A DNA stretch of 45,682 bases from Pseudobdellovibrionaceae bacterium (GCA_002722705.1 PBMP01000012.1:1-45682); one strand, 5' to 3'. Positions 26,884 through 36,068 are shown, counted from the stretch's first letter. Made by a program: numbers and translations. The notes: a model not told the origin generated them from the sequence alone.

Positions 26884-27790
26884 AAATCACTCGTGCTCCC
26901 TTTTGGTTTAAGGTACATACTTCAACCTGTGTTTTCAATCCTTCGTTTTCCCAAAGTTCCACTACTTGATCTCTCCAAGAGTGAGCTGATGAAAGGTCGG
27001 TAAACCAACCAAAAACAGTTGGACCTGAACCAGAAAGAGATGCCCCAATTCCTAATTCCTGAGCCCATTTTTGTATTTTTTCAAAAGAAGGAATTTGAGG
27101 TGCTCTCAAAGGTTCTACCATTTGGTCTCCAAAGACTTTTTTTAAAGCAAAAAAATCTCTTTGAATAAGAGAGGTCAATCCAACCAAAGATCGGGACAAC
27201 TGTTCAATTGCATCTTGAAATAAGACAGTCTGAGGTAAAACACTTCTTGATTCACTTGTTAAAATTGAAAAACGTGGATGAATACAAACAGAAATCAATT
27301 CAGGTACCTCAATGGTCTGAACCACTTTGGTTCTAGAATCACAAAGAGTCACCCCCCCAAAAAAAGCAGCCGCAACATTATCTAAATGACGTGCCCCTGT
27401 CACTGCTTCTCCATCTAAAGCAAAAAGTAACTTTTGATCAGAAGTTAGAGGATGAGGTAAAAAGGTTTCGGCTGCGACAACAGCCGCAACAGCTGAAGCA
27501 GCGGATCCTCCCCACCCTGATCCCATGGGAATTCCTTTTTTGATATTCACCTTCCACCCAAAGTCTAAACCAAAAGCTTGCTGTAAACTCAAAAGAGCGG
27601 CTCCAGCAGTGTTCAACGATGGATCTAGAGGAACAGAATCTCCAGTCTCTTGTTCAATCAAAATATTTCGATCAGATATCTGTTCCAATCGGATGAGATC
27701 TCCGTGGTCTTTGAGCGCATATCCCATGCAATCAAATCCAATTGCAACGTTTGCAACAGTGGCTGGGGCAAATGCCGTAACAGTTTTCAT
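26873..27790 (-). CDS. thrB: Homoserine kinase
   Basis: GHMP-family kinase that phosphorylates homoserine for ThrC. The 305-aa sequence starts MKTVTAFAPATVANVAIGFDCMGYAL, has the ATP-binding loop IPMGSGWGGSAASAVAAV, and the C-terminal GIGASLSGSGPTVFGWF typical of GHMP motif 3. The ATG at 27790 is preferred, with AAAGG close upstream; the longer reading adds 21 residues without family support and overlaps the divergent gene. No thrA or aspartate kinase is seen nearby. Confidence 0.95.
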   Translation of the reverse strand: MKTVTAFAPATVANVAIGFDCMGYALKDHGDLIRLEQISDRNILIEQETGDSVPLDPSLNTAGAALLSLQQAFGLDFGWKVNIKKGIPMGSGWGGSAASAVAAVVAAETFLPHPLTSDQKLLFALDGEAVTGARHLDNVAAAFFGGVTLCDSRTKVVQTIEVPELISVCIHPRFSILTSESRSVLPQTVLFQDAIEQLSRSLVGLTSLIQRDFFALKKVFGDQMVEPLRAPQIPSFEKIQKWAQELGIGASLSGSGPTVFGWFTDLSSAHSWRDQVVELWENEGLKTQVEVCTLNQKGARVIYEE

Positions 27791-27839
27791 TGAGCCTTTG
27801 TCCTTGACTTCAGGGCATTCTGTCAATACCTCTTTAGCT

Positions 27840-28343
27840 ATGGGCGATTGCACAAAATGTACGGCACGATGTTGTAATTATATTAGTACTGAAATTGATG
27901 AGCCAGAAACTCGTGAGGATTTTGACCAGCTATTATGGCAAATTGCACACCAAGATGTTTCTATTTACGTCGATGAAGGAGAATGGCACCTCAGTTTCAA
28001 TACCCGATGCCGTTTTCTAAACTCGGATTTTTCCTGTGGAATCTACGAACATCGTCCTCAGCTTTGTAGAGATCACTCTGATGATGTTTGCGCTTATGAT
28101 GGTGAATACGATTTTGAGATGGAATTTCAAAACTACGAAGAATTAAAATCATATATTGATGTCTACTTCTCTAAAGACGGTGAAAAAAAAGTAAAAAAAC
28201 TACGCAAACAATGGGCGCCTAAAAGCTGGGTTTCGCCCGATGAAGATCCACGTCCCGTTGAAATTAAAAACCATCAATGGAGAAATCCCAAAACTTTTAG
28301 AGAAGGAAAACCTCACGCTTATCTCGCAGGGACCGAAGAATAA
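27840..28343 (+). CDS. YkgJ-type cysteine-cluster protein
   Basis: 167-aa protein with the CxxC...CC cluster of the YkgJ/UPF0153 family: CTKCTARCC at residues 4-12, then CRFLNSDFSCGIYEHRPQLC. These cysteines are expected to bind a metal or iron-sulfur centre; the biochemical role of the family is unsettled. The C-terminal part is basic and ends with GKPHAYLAGTEE. The ATG at 27840 is chosen because the cluster lies at the very N-terminus in relatives; the frame stays open further upstream but runs inside thrB. No Shine-Dalgarno is seen. Confidence 0.85.
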   Translation: MGDCTKCTARCCNYISTEIDEPETREDFDQLLWQIAHQDVSIYVDEGEWHLSFNTRCRFLNSDFSCGIYEHRPQLCRDHSDDVCAYDGEYDFEMEFQNYEELKSYIDVYFSKDGEKKVKKLRKQWAPKSWVSPDEDPRPVEIKNHQWRNPKTFREGKPHAYLAGTEE

Positions 28344-28406
28344 CAAGATTTTGAAGTCATTAAAGACACAATACACTCTGGGCCCATTCTTTCTTATAAT
28401 GAGAGT

Positions 28407-29636
28407 ATGAACTTAAAGTCACTCCTATGGGGGTGCTCAATCGTCATCGTTCCGATTCTTTCAGGATGCAATCCAGAAGCCTTTGAAGCTCAGATTGGCG
28501 CATTTGAGAACTCTCAAGAACCACCTTCAGAAGAGGCTCCTTCGCCTTCTCCTCCTAGTAATCCACCATCGGGACCATCTACTTTTTCAAGAGTAGTCTC
28601 CGTTGGCTATGGAGGAAGAAGAATTACCTCGGATGACGGGTATGTTTGGGAAAACAACCAACTTCTCGTTTCCCAAGGATCAGCAGGAGGAGACGATGAT
28701 GATAACCTCAGAGGAGTCGGATTTGGTGACGGTCTTTTTGTGGCTGTTGGTGGATCGAGTCTAAGAAGAGTTCTTACGAGTCCAGATGGAGTGACTTGGA
28801 CGCATCAGAATTTTGGTTATACAGGCTGGATGGGTGATGTCGCTTACACCAATAATATCTATTTTGCTGGCGGAGGAAATGGAATTCACATGATTGGAAC
28901 ACGATCCCCAGAAACGACTGGTGGAATTCAGTGGAAATCTTATTCTCCGTACTCAATTCAAAATTCCGATGTCGATCATCTCATTGGTGGAGGCTCTCCT
29001 GTATACAATACGCATATGAGAAGAATTGCTGCTGGAAATGGACTTTTTGTAGCTGTGGGAGACAGTGGAAGAAGAAGTGTAACCGACGGTTCTGAAAATA
29101 ATGAAGGAAGACTTCAGTGGATCAGTCATCAATGGAGTGGAACCGTACGTAGAGATGTTGCTTTTGGAAACAATATCTTTGTCGCTGTTGGTGACAGTGG
29201 ACTCAGAGAGTACTCCACTGACGGCATTCAGTGGAACACCTCAAATGATCAACAGGGATGGGCTGCCGGATGTGCATCGATTCCTTCAGGCACGTCTTTT
29301 CGAAGAGTGATATGGACGGGCAGCGAATTCGTTACTATTAGCAATAACTCTGGGGGACAGTTAATTATTGCAAAAAGCCTTGATGGTCAAAGCTGGACAT
29401 GGCATCCGTTCTCTCAACAGTTAAAATTAATTATTCAATTCAAAGACGAGTTTTTTGGGTTAAATGGTTGGTCAACTCCAACAATTTACCGAGGGGTTGA
29501 GACTCCGGGTATAGATTCATGTGGATACTCTATTGACTTAATTTCATTTAGCTCGAAAGACTCAGAAAACCAATCGATCTGGAGTGATTCGATGAATATT
29601 CCAAATGATATGGTGATTGGAGATATTCCTCTCTAA
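28407..29636 (+). CDS. Lipoprotein with BNR/Asp-box-like beta-propeller repeats
   Basis: 409-aa predicted lipoprotein. The signal ends in a good lipobox, PILSGC (Cys21), followed by a Pro/Ser/Glu linker (about 34-60). Six or seven repeats then follow the pattern VAFGNNIFVAVGDSG...STDGIQW, with Asp-box-like cores such as TSPDGVTW, STDGIQW and KSLDGQSW. This is best explained as one beta-propeller anchored in a membrane and facing the periplasm or exterior. A TATAAT at 28395-28400 lies just upstream without a convincing -35. The stop codon overlaps the convergent thioredoxin-fold gene by 4 nt. Confidence 0.8.
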   Translation: MNLKSLLWGCSIVIVPILSGCNPEAFEAQIGAFENSQEPPSEEAPSPSPPSNPPSGPSTFSRVVSVGYGGRRITSDDGYVWENNQLLVSQGSAGGDDDDNLRGVGFGDGLFVAVGGSSLRRVLTSPDGVTWTHQNFGYTGWMGDVAYTNNIYFAGGGNGIHMIGTRSPETTGGIQWKSYSPYSIQNSDVDHLIGGGSPVYNTHMRRIAAGNGLFVAVGDSGRRSVTDGSENNEGRLQWISHQWSGTVRRDVAFGNNIFVAVGDSGLREYSTDGIQWNTSNDQQGWAAGCASIPSGTSFRRVIWTGSEFVTISNNSGGQLIIAKSLDGQSWTWHPFSQQLKLIIQFKDEFFGLNGWSTPTIYRGVETPGIDSCGYSIDLISFSSKDSENQSIWSDSMNIPNDMVIGDIPL

Positions 29637-30187
29637 GACTTCCACTTCAAACTACAGCCCATCGAAGGAACTATTTCTTTTTGGATCAAATGACCACTAA
29701 GTAGATCATCAATCGCATCTGCTAAGTCTGTTTGAGTGACCTTTGATGGATCTTTCCAAGAGTCATCTAACCGTCCTCGGTACTTCAACGTCCAGTCATT
29801 CTCTTTCTTAAAAAGAAAAAGATCAGGAGTACAAAGAGCACCATAAGCCTTTGCAACTTCTTGGGTCTCATCTTGAACATAAGGAAAAACAAAGCCTTGT
29901 TCTTTTGCTCTGTCTTTCATTTTTTCAAATGAATCTTCAGGGTAGGTAGATGCATCATTAGAGTTAATCCCAATGAATCCTACTTTTTGAGAAGTATATT
30001 TTTTTGCTAGTTCATTTAACCGTTCTTGAATCGCAATGACATAGGGACAATGATTACAAATAAACATTACCAACAAAAGAGATCGATCAGAAAAGTCTGA
30101 AAGAGAAATCCATTGATCATCAGTCGATTTCAAACAAAAATCCGGTGCAACAAAAGAACGAACAGGTTCACTATAAACAAGAGCCAT
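29633..30187 (-). CDS. Thioredoxin-fold (peroxiredoxin-like) protein
   Basis: 184-aa protein of the AhpC/TSA-thioredoxin superfamily. The active-site motif is CNHCPY (Cys44, Cys47), preceded by DFSDRSLLLVMFI and followed by GFIGINSNDASTYPEDS, CTPDLFLF and YRGRLDDSWKDP, all typical of a widespread group annotated as thioredoxin family protein. No signal peptide is visible, so it is probably cytoplasmic and redox-active. The natural partner is unknown. Confidence 0.9.
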   Translation of the reverse strand: MALVYSEPVRSFVAPDFCLKSTDDQWISLSDFSDRSLLLVMFICNHCPYVIAIQERLNELAKKYTSQKVGFIGINSNDASTYPEDSFEKMKDRAKEQGFVFPYVQDETQEVAKAYGALCTPDLFLFKKENDWTLKYRGRLDDSWKDPSKVTQTDLADAIDDLLSGHLIQKEIVPSMGCSLKWKS

Positions 30188-30228
30188 ATCTAAGCAGTAA
30201 GATCATTTTAAGCAAAAGTCTATTCAAA

Positions 30229-32013
30229 TTACTCACCTGAAGCTTTTTTGGCAAATTCTTCATCAGAATTATTTTGGTCAGTATAATCTTCAAAATTCAC
30301 AATATTATCTGAAGGATGATCAACAAAAGTTCCTCCATTAATAGCAACATTGATTTCAGCAATTACTTTAAAAAGATCTGCAGACTTTTCTTGAAGAGTT
30401 TCAGCAGTAAGAAGACTATCAGATGATAAAGATGAGTTTTCATGAGTGATAGTATCAAGCATTTGCATTGCTTTGGTAATTTCTTTAACTCCTGAAGCTT
30501 GTTCTGAAGATGCTGAAGCAATTTCTTGTACCATTTGATTTACTGTATTTACACTTTCCAAAATTTCTTCAAGACGCTCACCACACTCTTCTGCTGTTTT
30601 CATTCCTACACTAATTTTCTCTTCACCCTCTGTAAGTAAAACTTGCATTCGAGCTTTAGACGACTCTACAATCTCTGTCACCTGTTTAATTGAACTATCA
30701 AGCATTTCTGTGATCTCGAGTGCTGCTTTTCCAGACATCGAAGCCAAATTACCAACTTCCTCTGCAACTACAGCAAATCCCTTACCGTGTTCTCCTGCCC
30801 TAGCAGCTTCCACAGATGCGTTGAAAGATAAAAGTTTTGTCTGAAATACAATGTCGTTAATGACCTTTGTTTTTTCACCAATGTTGGAGATAACTGAAAC
30901 AATTTCAGTTATTTTTTCATTATTTTTATTGACCTCACTTACTACGCTTTCATTACTTGTAGAAACCTCGCGAATAGAAGTCAGCATCCGATCCACCGTT
31001 TGCTTCCCTTTAACTGCAGCTTGACTTGCTTCGCTTGAATGCTGTGTAGATGACTGCGCTGAGTCTGCATTTTTCTGAACCATACTGCTAATTTCGTCAA
31101 TAGATGAAACCGTTTCTTGTAAACTACTAGCTTGTTCAGACGAAGATCGACTCATTTTTTCACTCGTTTGTTGAACTTGATTTGAAGCTTCTCCTATTTG
31201 ATCTTTTGTTACCGAAAGGCCATGAACTACGGATTGCAATCTTCCTACAGGCCCTCTAATGATAAATGCTGAAAACAGAAGTCCCAATATTCCACCTAAG
31301 ACAATAAAAAGTACAACTTTTGGCGTAGAAGAACTTTTTCCAGCAAGTGCTGCTGCTGCCTTTACTTCATCTACTCTACTTGTGATTGCAAAAACTCCAT
31401 GCAATTTTCCATCATTCCAATTTTCCATATCAAAACCCAAAATGTCTTTTCCATTTCCCCAGGGACTCTGTGATGGATTTCCATGACAGGTTAAACATGC
31501 ATGAGCCTTCTTTATCCTCACTGGACGATAGACTGTCACTTCATTATCTTTATTTAAAACAAATTCTTTCAAATTGGAGTCGTTTTTGAATTTATTAAAG
31601 ACTTTCATTTCCTCTGGAGTTGCTTCGTTTTTTGGATTTCTTGGCTCATCTGAAAATACACGAAATTCATAATTTTGCTCTTTCGCTTTTTCACTTCCGA
31701 TCACCATCGCAGCATAGATAGGAACTTGTTTTAAAATTGTTTCTTTATCATCTTTTGTAAGTTGATCAGAACTCGTATACTTATCTGTAAAAATTTTAAT
31801 CATGGGCTTTAAGCCACCCTGCTGAGCAACGTATTCTCCAGCTACATTAATACGACCATGAAGAGTTCGCGCCTTTTCAATCAGCCCCTCTTTAAACTCT
31901 TTTTCATTAAAATAAATTGCTACTCCAGTAGCAAGAGTTCCGCAAATTAAACAACTAATTGCAACTGAAAACAAAACCTTAGACCTTAAACCGAGCTTAT
32001 TGAAAATCCCCAT
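30229..32013 (-). CDS. Methyl-accepting chemotaxis protein with a CxxCH heme-type sensor domain
   Basis: 594-aa chemoreceptor. A first transmembrane helix (about 10-33) is followed by a periplasmic Tll0287-like (DUF3365) sensor domain. That domain carries one c-type heme site, CLTCHG (Cys173, Cys176, His177), with [19 protein letters not shown] ahead of it. A second helix (about 230-252) leads to a signalling coiled coil whose tip, [28 protein letters not shown], matches the CheW/CheA-binding hairpin. No clear HAMP domain and no CheR-docking pentapeptide are seen. GAGG lies 6 nt before the ATG at 32013. Redox or gas sensing is inferred; no che genes are adjacent. Confidence 0.92.
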   Translation of the reverse strand: MGIFNKLGLRSKVLFSVAISCLICGTLATGVAIYFNEKEFKEGLIEKARTLHGRINVAGEYVAQQGGLKPMIKIFTDKYTSSDQLTKDDKETILKQVPIYAAMVIGSEKAKEQNYEFRVFSDEPRNPKNEATPEEMKVFNKFKNDSNLKEFVLNKDNEVTVYRPVRIKKAHACLTCHGNPSQSPWGNGKDILGFDMENWNDGKLHGVFAITSRVDEVKAAAALAGKSSSTPKVVLFIVLGGILGLLFSAFIIRGPVGRLQSVVHGLSVTKDQIGEASNQVQQTSEKMSRSSSEQASSLQETVSSIDEISSMVQKNADSAQSSTQHSSEASQAAVKGKQTVDRMLTSIREVSTSNESVVSEVNKNNEKITEIVSVISNIGEKTKVINDIVFQTKLLSFNASVEAARAGEHGKGFAVVAEEVGNLASMSGKAALEITEMLDSSIKQVTEIVESSKARMQVLLTEGEEKISVGMKTAEECGERLEEILESVNTVNQMVQEIASASSEQASGVKEITKAMQMLDTITHENSSLSSDSLLTAETLQEKSADLFKVIAEINVAINGGTFVDHPSDNIVNFEDYTDQNNSDEEFAKKASGE

Positions 32014-32174
32014 TTGCTTCCTCTTTTTCACAGATGTTATACAATACAAAGCTTGTGCTTCATTCCTATCGGTGAATACAATGGAAAATTTAATATAAAA
32101 AATTCTTACCAGAATACATATTAAATACACGAAGTTATCTGTTAAAAAATAATAATCTATTTAAAAACAAAAAC

Positions 32175-32630
32175 TTAAAACGAAACCTCAGCAGGACGCT
32201 TAGATTGATCAATCACTTTTGATCGATCTTTTTTCTTCTGAATCACTTTTACTCCCCCGGAGCCATATTGAAGCTCCGCTGGAACCTTTGAACCATCTAA
32301 TTGGATTTCCGAACGACTTCGAACAATAGAACCCGTATTTCCAGTAGAAGGAGAAACTGAATCTTCTTCTCCACTGAGTGAACCTAAATCAACACCTGGC
32401 TTCGCTGAGGGTTGATCCATTTGGTTTTTAATCCCACGAGCAACAGCAGCCTCATATGGAGCCACCATTTGCTTTCTCATTTGTTTTCTTTTTTGAGGGG
32501 AAGGTTTTTCTTTACGGACTCTTTTCAAAAATTCTCTTTCTGCTTGAATTTTTTGATTATGAAGAGAATCCACTGGATCCGCGAAAGAAAGAAGAGGAAA
32601 CAAAAAAAGAAGGTTTAAAATAAACTTCAT
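32175..32630 (-). CDS. Module protein C1: small secreted basic protein
   Basis: 151-aa exported protein of an unrecognised family, here called C. The signal peptide MKFILNLLFLFPLLSFA is followed by a basic helical region, EREFLKRVRKEKPSPQKRKQMRKQMV, and a Pro/Gly/Ser-rich tail. Two copies of a short motif appear, VPAELQY and the C-terminal RPAEVSF. The gene at 35703-36068 is paralogous: it has SERKQLREEVFQQH, VPAEIEF and a terminal SEIQF. It lies leftward of the divergent A1-B1 genes, separated from them by 32701-33144. Confidence 0.65.
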   Translation of the reverse strand: MKFILNLLFLFPLLSFADPVDSLHNQKIQAEREFLKRVRKEKPSPQKRKQMRKQMVAPYEAAVARGIKNQMDQPSAKPGVDLGSLSGEEDSVSPSTGNTGSIVRSRSEIQLDGSKVPAELQYGSGGVKVIQKKKDRSKVIDQSKRPAEVSF

Positions 32631-32659
32631 CTGTTTATTTTAAACCTTAAACGTAAAAA

Positions 32660-32692
32660 GCTCAAAAAGAACAAAATCAGCTCTTTTTGAGC
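32660..32692 (-). terminator. Intrinsic terminator after 32701-33144
   Basis: GCTCAAAAAGA and TCTTTTTGAGC form a perfect 11-bp stem around an 11-nt loop, followed on the minus strand by TTTTTACG. It lies 9 nt past the stop of the leftward gene and separates it from C1. Confidence 0.8.
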
Positions 32693-32700
32693 GTCAAAAT

Positions 32701-33144
32701 TTATTCATCACATTCCATGTGATACTCGATAGTCTCACAACTGAGCTCCCCCACAACCTCTTCGTCGCGGATTTCAAGTTTTCCTTTGACAATGTTTGGA
32801 GACAGTGCGTGATACTTTAGCGAAATTTCAGGGGAAACAAAATGGACCTCTGTCTTATTTCCGATCGAGACATAAGACACTTTTGTTTGAAAAATTCGTT
32901 CCCGCTCAGTAATGTAGTCGGGTTCATTTTGAACGACCAGCTGAAGCAAAGAAGGCTCACCTAAAACTGCATCTTCAGTCGCACAATAAATTTTAGGATC
33001 AACATATGCACGAAGTTCAAACGGAACAAGCTCTCCCGTTTCTAATGTCTTCATTTTACCCTCACAATAAGCATCAACAACCAGCTCCGTTGCTTGGCTA
33101 GAAACTGACATCAAAAAAACACCTAAAATAAAACTTAATTTCAT
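32701..33144 (-). CDS. Secreted hypothetical protein within the duplicated region
   Basis: 147-aa exported protein I do not recognise. The signal peptide MKLSFILGVFLMSVSSQA precedes a mostly beta-sheet domain with four cysteines (DAYCEG, KIYCAT, ELSCET, HMECDE), probably paired. It lies between C1 and A1 and has no counterpart in the second copy of the module, so it is either a later insertion or was lost from copy 2. It has its own strong terminator and a GGGG-type ribosome binding site, and is divergent from A1. Confidence 0.65.
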   Translation of the reverse strand: MKLSFILGVFLMSVSSQATELVVDAYCEGKMKTLETGELVPFELRAYVDPKIYCATEDAVLGEPSLLQLVVQNEPDYITERERIFQTKVSYVSIGNKTEVHFVSPEISLKYHALSPNIVKGKLEIRDEEVVGELSCETIEYHMECDE

Positions 33145-33287
33145 ACTTCATCCCCTTTTCTTTTAAAGAAAATAAAGACTTAACAGCTCCATTTGAGAAA
33201 AACTAAAAATTAAGGTTTTTAGACACCTTCTTGAGAACTAAAAAACTAACTCACTGTAATTATTAAATAAAAATAATTAAAGTAAAT

Positions 33288-33317
33288 TTGTCAAGAATTA
33301 TAATCCACGTTATAATT
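33288..33317 (+). promoter_or_regulatory. Strong sigma70-type promoter of A1-B1 with an overlapping dyad
   Basis: TTGTCA (33288-33293), 17-nt spacer, TATAAT (33311-33316): 5/6 and 6/6 matches, the best promoter in the window. The dyad AATTATAA-TCCACG-TTATAATT (33296-33317) spans the spacer and the -10 box, where a repressor could sit. Transcription would start near 33323, giving a leader of about 70 nt. Confidence 0.7.
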
Positions 33318-33344
33318 AAAATTGGGGAAAAATTCATACGCCAT

Positions 33345-33371
33345 CTAAAAATCTTCGGGGGAAGCTTTTAG
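33345..33371 (+). promoter_or_regulatory. Leader hairpin of A1-B1
   Basis: CTAAAA-AT-CTTC-GGGG-GAAG-C-TTTTAG forms a 10-bp interrupted stem in the predicted 5' leader, 10 nt before the AGGGGG ribosome binding site (33381-33386). It could stabilise the mRNA or tune translation. Confidence 0.4.
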
Positions 33372-33393
33372 AGAAAAAATAGGGGGATCGGCG

Positions 33394-34854
33394 ATGAAAA
33401 TAAATTATTGGGGACTTCTTCTCATTCTTTATTCAATTCAGGGATTCGCTGGATCTCAAGCTGATGGCAGCTACACTTTTGCGTGTACTCAAGATCAAAG
33501 CTCAGGTGGAAGTAAAACCGTCACAGGACAATTTGCAACTCCAGACCAACCACTACAAACAAAGTCTTGTTCCATTGGAAAAAAACCATGCGACGGAGCA
33601 CCTGATAAAGCTCTCGTTCCAATTGTAACGAACGATTTGAAGTGGTCGATTTTTCAAGAAATGACTGAATATGCAACTCTTGAAAAGATCGACGATCTTT
33701 ATACCTTCTGTCTTCCTTCTTTTGATGAGAATATCGAACAACTTCAAATCAATTTAAATATTACTCTTGAGAAAACACAAGGATCTCAACTCTTTAAAAA
33801 ATTGAAGACACTCTCAAGTTGCGATCCACTCCGTTTTCAGCATTACAAATTTGGGTCCTCCCTTGGTTTTGATATGAAAAGTGGAAAAAGACTCAAGGCA
33901 GTCAAAATGAAAATCGGAGAGACTCAAGGAAATAACGGACAAATCAGGTACCAAGGTGCACTTGAACGAGCCACTCTTCGTGGAGCATGGGTGGAGACTG
34001 TTTTACATAAACTTCAAGAAGTCATTCAAGAAATTGAAGAATTTAAAGGACTCAAGTCTGTTCACGGAGCCTGTGCGGAAACTAAAATTGAACTCAATAA
34101 AATCGATAATCAATCCTCTTCGGTGACCGGAAACCTCCCGTTAGGACTCTGTTCTTTAGACATCGACTGGAATGGGGTCTGCCTTCACAACAAGATGGAA
34201 GGGCTTACAGAAGAACAAAAAGTTTCACTTGCGCTCCATAAACAAGCAGCTTGTCATATTCAAAAAGCCTTTTTAGGAATTGAAGTCGGTTATGTAAAAC
34301 TAGCTGAATGCGAAGTCAAAGCCAGAGCCAATGACCTTTTTATGGCTCATCTTACCGAAGCTACAGGAAATGAATCTCAAGGTCTTCTTGTAAATTTAGA
34401 AAAAACCGAAGGAATTTTTTTCGCTTTCAGAAGTACCAAAGGGGTTGATCCTCGCAATACCAGAGCCTATTTTGGTGATGCAAAAGCAAAAGAAATCAAC
34501 GATGCGTGTGACAGCAGAGCCTATTCAAGCAATACGAGAAAAGCCAATAAAAAATCAGATTCTTATAAAAAGAGAAGAATGATTGAAAATCGAATCAACT
34601 CATACATGACTTATCCTGAAAACCTTTCGGGACATGAAAACTTCCAAATGTCTAGACAAGCCAATAAAGGAAAAAATAAAAAACGATCATGTATGAGAAA
34701 AGTAATTCAAAGAGAACACTCGACTCGCTTTATTCAAGCAGTTGCAATGATTCTTCAAGAGGAGATGGGTTTACTGAAAACAAATGCAGATTTTATAAAC
34801 TACTCTGCTCGTAACCCTGTTGATCGAGTTCCTACAGGAGACGAAAATGAATAA
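33394..34854 (+). CDS. Module protein A1: secreted cysteine-containing protein
   Basis: 486-aa exported protein of an unrecognised family, here called A. The signal peptide MKINYWGLLLILYSIQGFA is followed by a long region with scattered Cys. The block shared with A2 (36058-37221) lies at about residues 250-320: LDIDWNGVC, HKQAACHIQKAF and LAECEVKARANDLFMAHL, against LDWEGIC, HRQAACNLL and LANCEIIARSNSSYRAHF in A2. A second shared block is NKKRSCMRKVIQRE near 430. AGGGGG lies 7 nt before the ATG. It ends in ATGAATAA, overlapping B1 by 8 nt, so A and B are probably made together. Role unknown, likely in the envelope. Confidence 0.75.
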   Translation: MKINYWGLLLILYSIQGFAGSQADGSYTFACTQDQSSGGSKTVTGQFATPDQPLQTKSCSIGKKPCDGAPDKALVPIVTNDLKWSIFQEMTEYATLEKIDDLYTFCLPSFDENIEQLQINLNITLEKTQGSQLFKKLKTLSSCDPLRFQHYKFGSSLGFDMKSGKRLKAVKMKIGETQGNNGQIRYQGALERATLRGAWVETVLHKLQEVIQEIEEFKGLKSVHGACAETKIELNKIDNQSSSVTGNLPLGLCSLDIDWNGVCLHNKMEGLTEEQKVSLALHKQAACHIQKAFLGIEVGYVKLAECEVKARANDLFMAHLTEATGNESQGLLVNLEKTEGIFFAFRSTKGVDPRNTRAYFGDAKAKEINDACDSRAYSSNTRKANKKSDSYKKRRMIENRINSYMTYPENLSGHENFQMSRQANKGKNKKRSCMRKVIQREHSTRFIQAVAMILQEEMGLLKTNADFINYSARNPVDRVPTGDENE

Positions 34855-35701
34855 AAAAAATAAAATCATCTTCACTTCATTTAAAGTAATAGGAATTTTT
34901 ACTTTGCTCCATTGCAACAAAAACGTGGACTTTGCAATCGATGGAAACTGTCCTTCCAGTGCTGCTGATCAAATTCTCTTAGTGAGTAACCAACAACAGA
35001 CTTGCTGTGAAGGAGGAGACGCTCCTGAATGTCCACCTCCCCGTTTTGATCCATCTGAATATGTTTCAGATGCAGTAGACATTGGAGGAGGATCCAGAAA
35101 ATCCTTAGATGCAGCCGTCGCACTTAGTGGTGGCCCAGGTCTAGATCCCACACCTACTCCAGAAGAAGAGGAGGAGGAAGAAAAAGTAACAGAATCACTC
35201 CTTGGAAAATCAAGTGCAGTAGGAGCCGGTGGATTTACTCCTTTTGCTAAAAAAGAAGAAAAAGCCTCCCTCAATAATCCACTCACTCCGAGTAAACGCT
35301 CTGGTGGTGGTGGAGGGACCGGTTCTCCCGGAGCAGGAAAAGGGTTTGACCTTGGAAATGTCTCTACTTCAGGAATTACTCAAGGAACAGATGAAGAAGA
35401 AAAAGAACTCTCCGAAGAGGATGGAGCTTATGCCGGAGGCGGCGTACCTAGTGGAGGCGGGAAAGAATCGAAAGGGGTTAACCTCGCTGGGATCTTTGGC
35501 AAAAAATCAGGCCCTCTTGGAGGTACTGGTAGAGAACTTGCTTTTGGGAAAAAAGATGAAAACGGAAACCTGATTGAAGATCCAGATGATTATTTCGCAA
35601 GAATTAATCCAAATGATAGTCTTTTTAGAGTCGTCACTAAAAGGTATCAACGTAAATCACAACGATGGGCTCTTCAAAAGTCAAGAGACCTATTGAAGTA
35701 A
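34847..35701 (+). CDS. Module protein B1: low-complexity lipoprotein
   Basis: 284-aa predicted lipoprotein of an unrecognised family, here called B. The signal ends in an atypical lipobox, FTLLHC (Cys23). A short disulfide-type region (QQTCCEGGDAPEC) leads into a long acidic and Gly-rich linker with a Glu run and a Gly run. The shared segment NVSTSGITQGT and a conserved C-terminus, DPDDYFARINPNDSLFRVV, then TKRYQRKSQRW, complete it. Paralogous B2 has SVQTSGITSGV and LFKIVERRYQKKSKTW. The ATG at 34847 follows GGAG 7 nt upstream and overlaps the end of A1; the longer reading lacks a proper signal peptide. Confidence 0.72.
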   Translation: MNKKNKIIFTSFKVIGIFTLLHCNKNVDFAIDGNCPSSAADQILLVSNQQQTCCEGGDAPECPPPRFDPSEYVSDAVDIGGGSRKSLDAAVALSGGPGLDPTPTPEEEEEEEKVTESLLGKSSAVGAGGFTPFAKKEEKASLNNPLTPSKRSGGGGGTGSPGAGKGFDLGNVSTSGITQGTDEEEKELSEEDGAYAGGGVPSGGGKESKGVNLAGIFGKKSGPLGGTGRELAFGKKDENGNLIEDPDDYFARINPNDSLFRVVTKRYQRKSQRWALQKSRDLLK

Positions 35702-35702
35702 G

Positions 35703-36068
35703 TTAAAACTGAATTTCTGACGGCGAAGGGGGGGAAGCTTTTTTTGAATCAAATTCAATCTCTGCAGGAACTGATTCTGGAGATAAAATCGGCGTAGATT
35801 CCTTTTTGTTTACAGGAGGAGAAACTGTTTTCGGTGTCTTTTTTTGATTCAAAGAATTTTTATTTTTTTTGTTTTTATTTTCTATACTTTTTTGAAGTGC
35901 CTTTTCTTTTTTAGAATGAGCACGAGAAAGATGTTGTTGAAAAACCTCTTCTCTCAGTTGTTTTCTTTCAGAAGGAGTTCTTTTTTTCTCCATCAGCTTT
36001 TGAAAATATACTTCAGGCCCTTGAGCGAAAGTAAAACAAGAAAATAGCATATAAAATATGGCTAACAT
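35703..36068 (-). CDS. Module protein C2: small secreted basic protein
   Basis: 121-aa second copy of the C family. A short signal peptide MLAIFYMLFSCFTFA is followed by YFQKLMEKKRTPSERKQLREEVFQQH, a Lys/Asn-rich stretch, VPAEIEF and a terminal SPSEIQF, paralleling C1. The ATG at 36066-36068 is chosen because the next one (36050) cuts the signal peptide. An upstream reading would overlap A2 by up to 180 nt. It converges on B1 with one base between the stops, and is head to head with A2: the CATG at 36066-36069 contains the C2 start codon and the second ATG of A2. Confidence 0.6.
   Translation of the reverse strand: MLAIFYMLFSCFTFAQGPEVYFQKLMEKKRTPSERKQLREEVFQQHLSRAHSKKEKALQKSIENKNKKNKNSLNQKKTPKTVSPPVNKKESTPILSPESVPAEIEFDSKKASPPSPSEIQF

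Noticed and set aside
27525..27839. Long upstream extension of the YkgJ-type protein
   Set aside because: It lies antisense inside thrB and has no cysteine-cluster or family character; the frame merely stays open.
34969..35573. Low-complexity frames on both strands inside B1
   Set aside because: Their Ser/Gly/Lys/Glu runs mirror the repetitive coding of B1 itself and they lack start signals.
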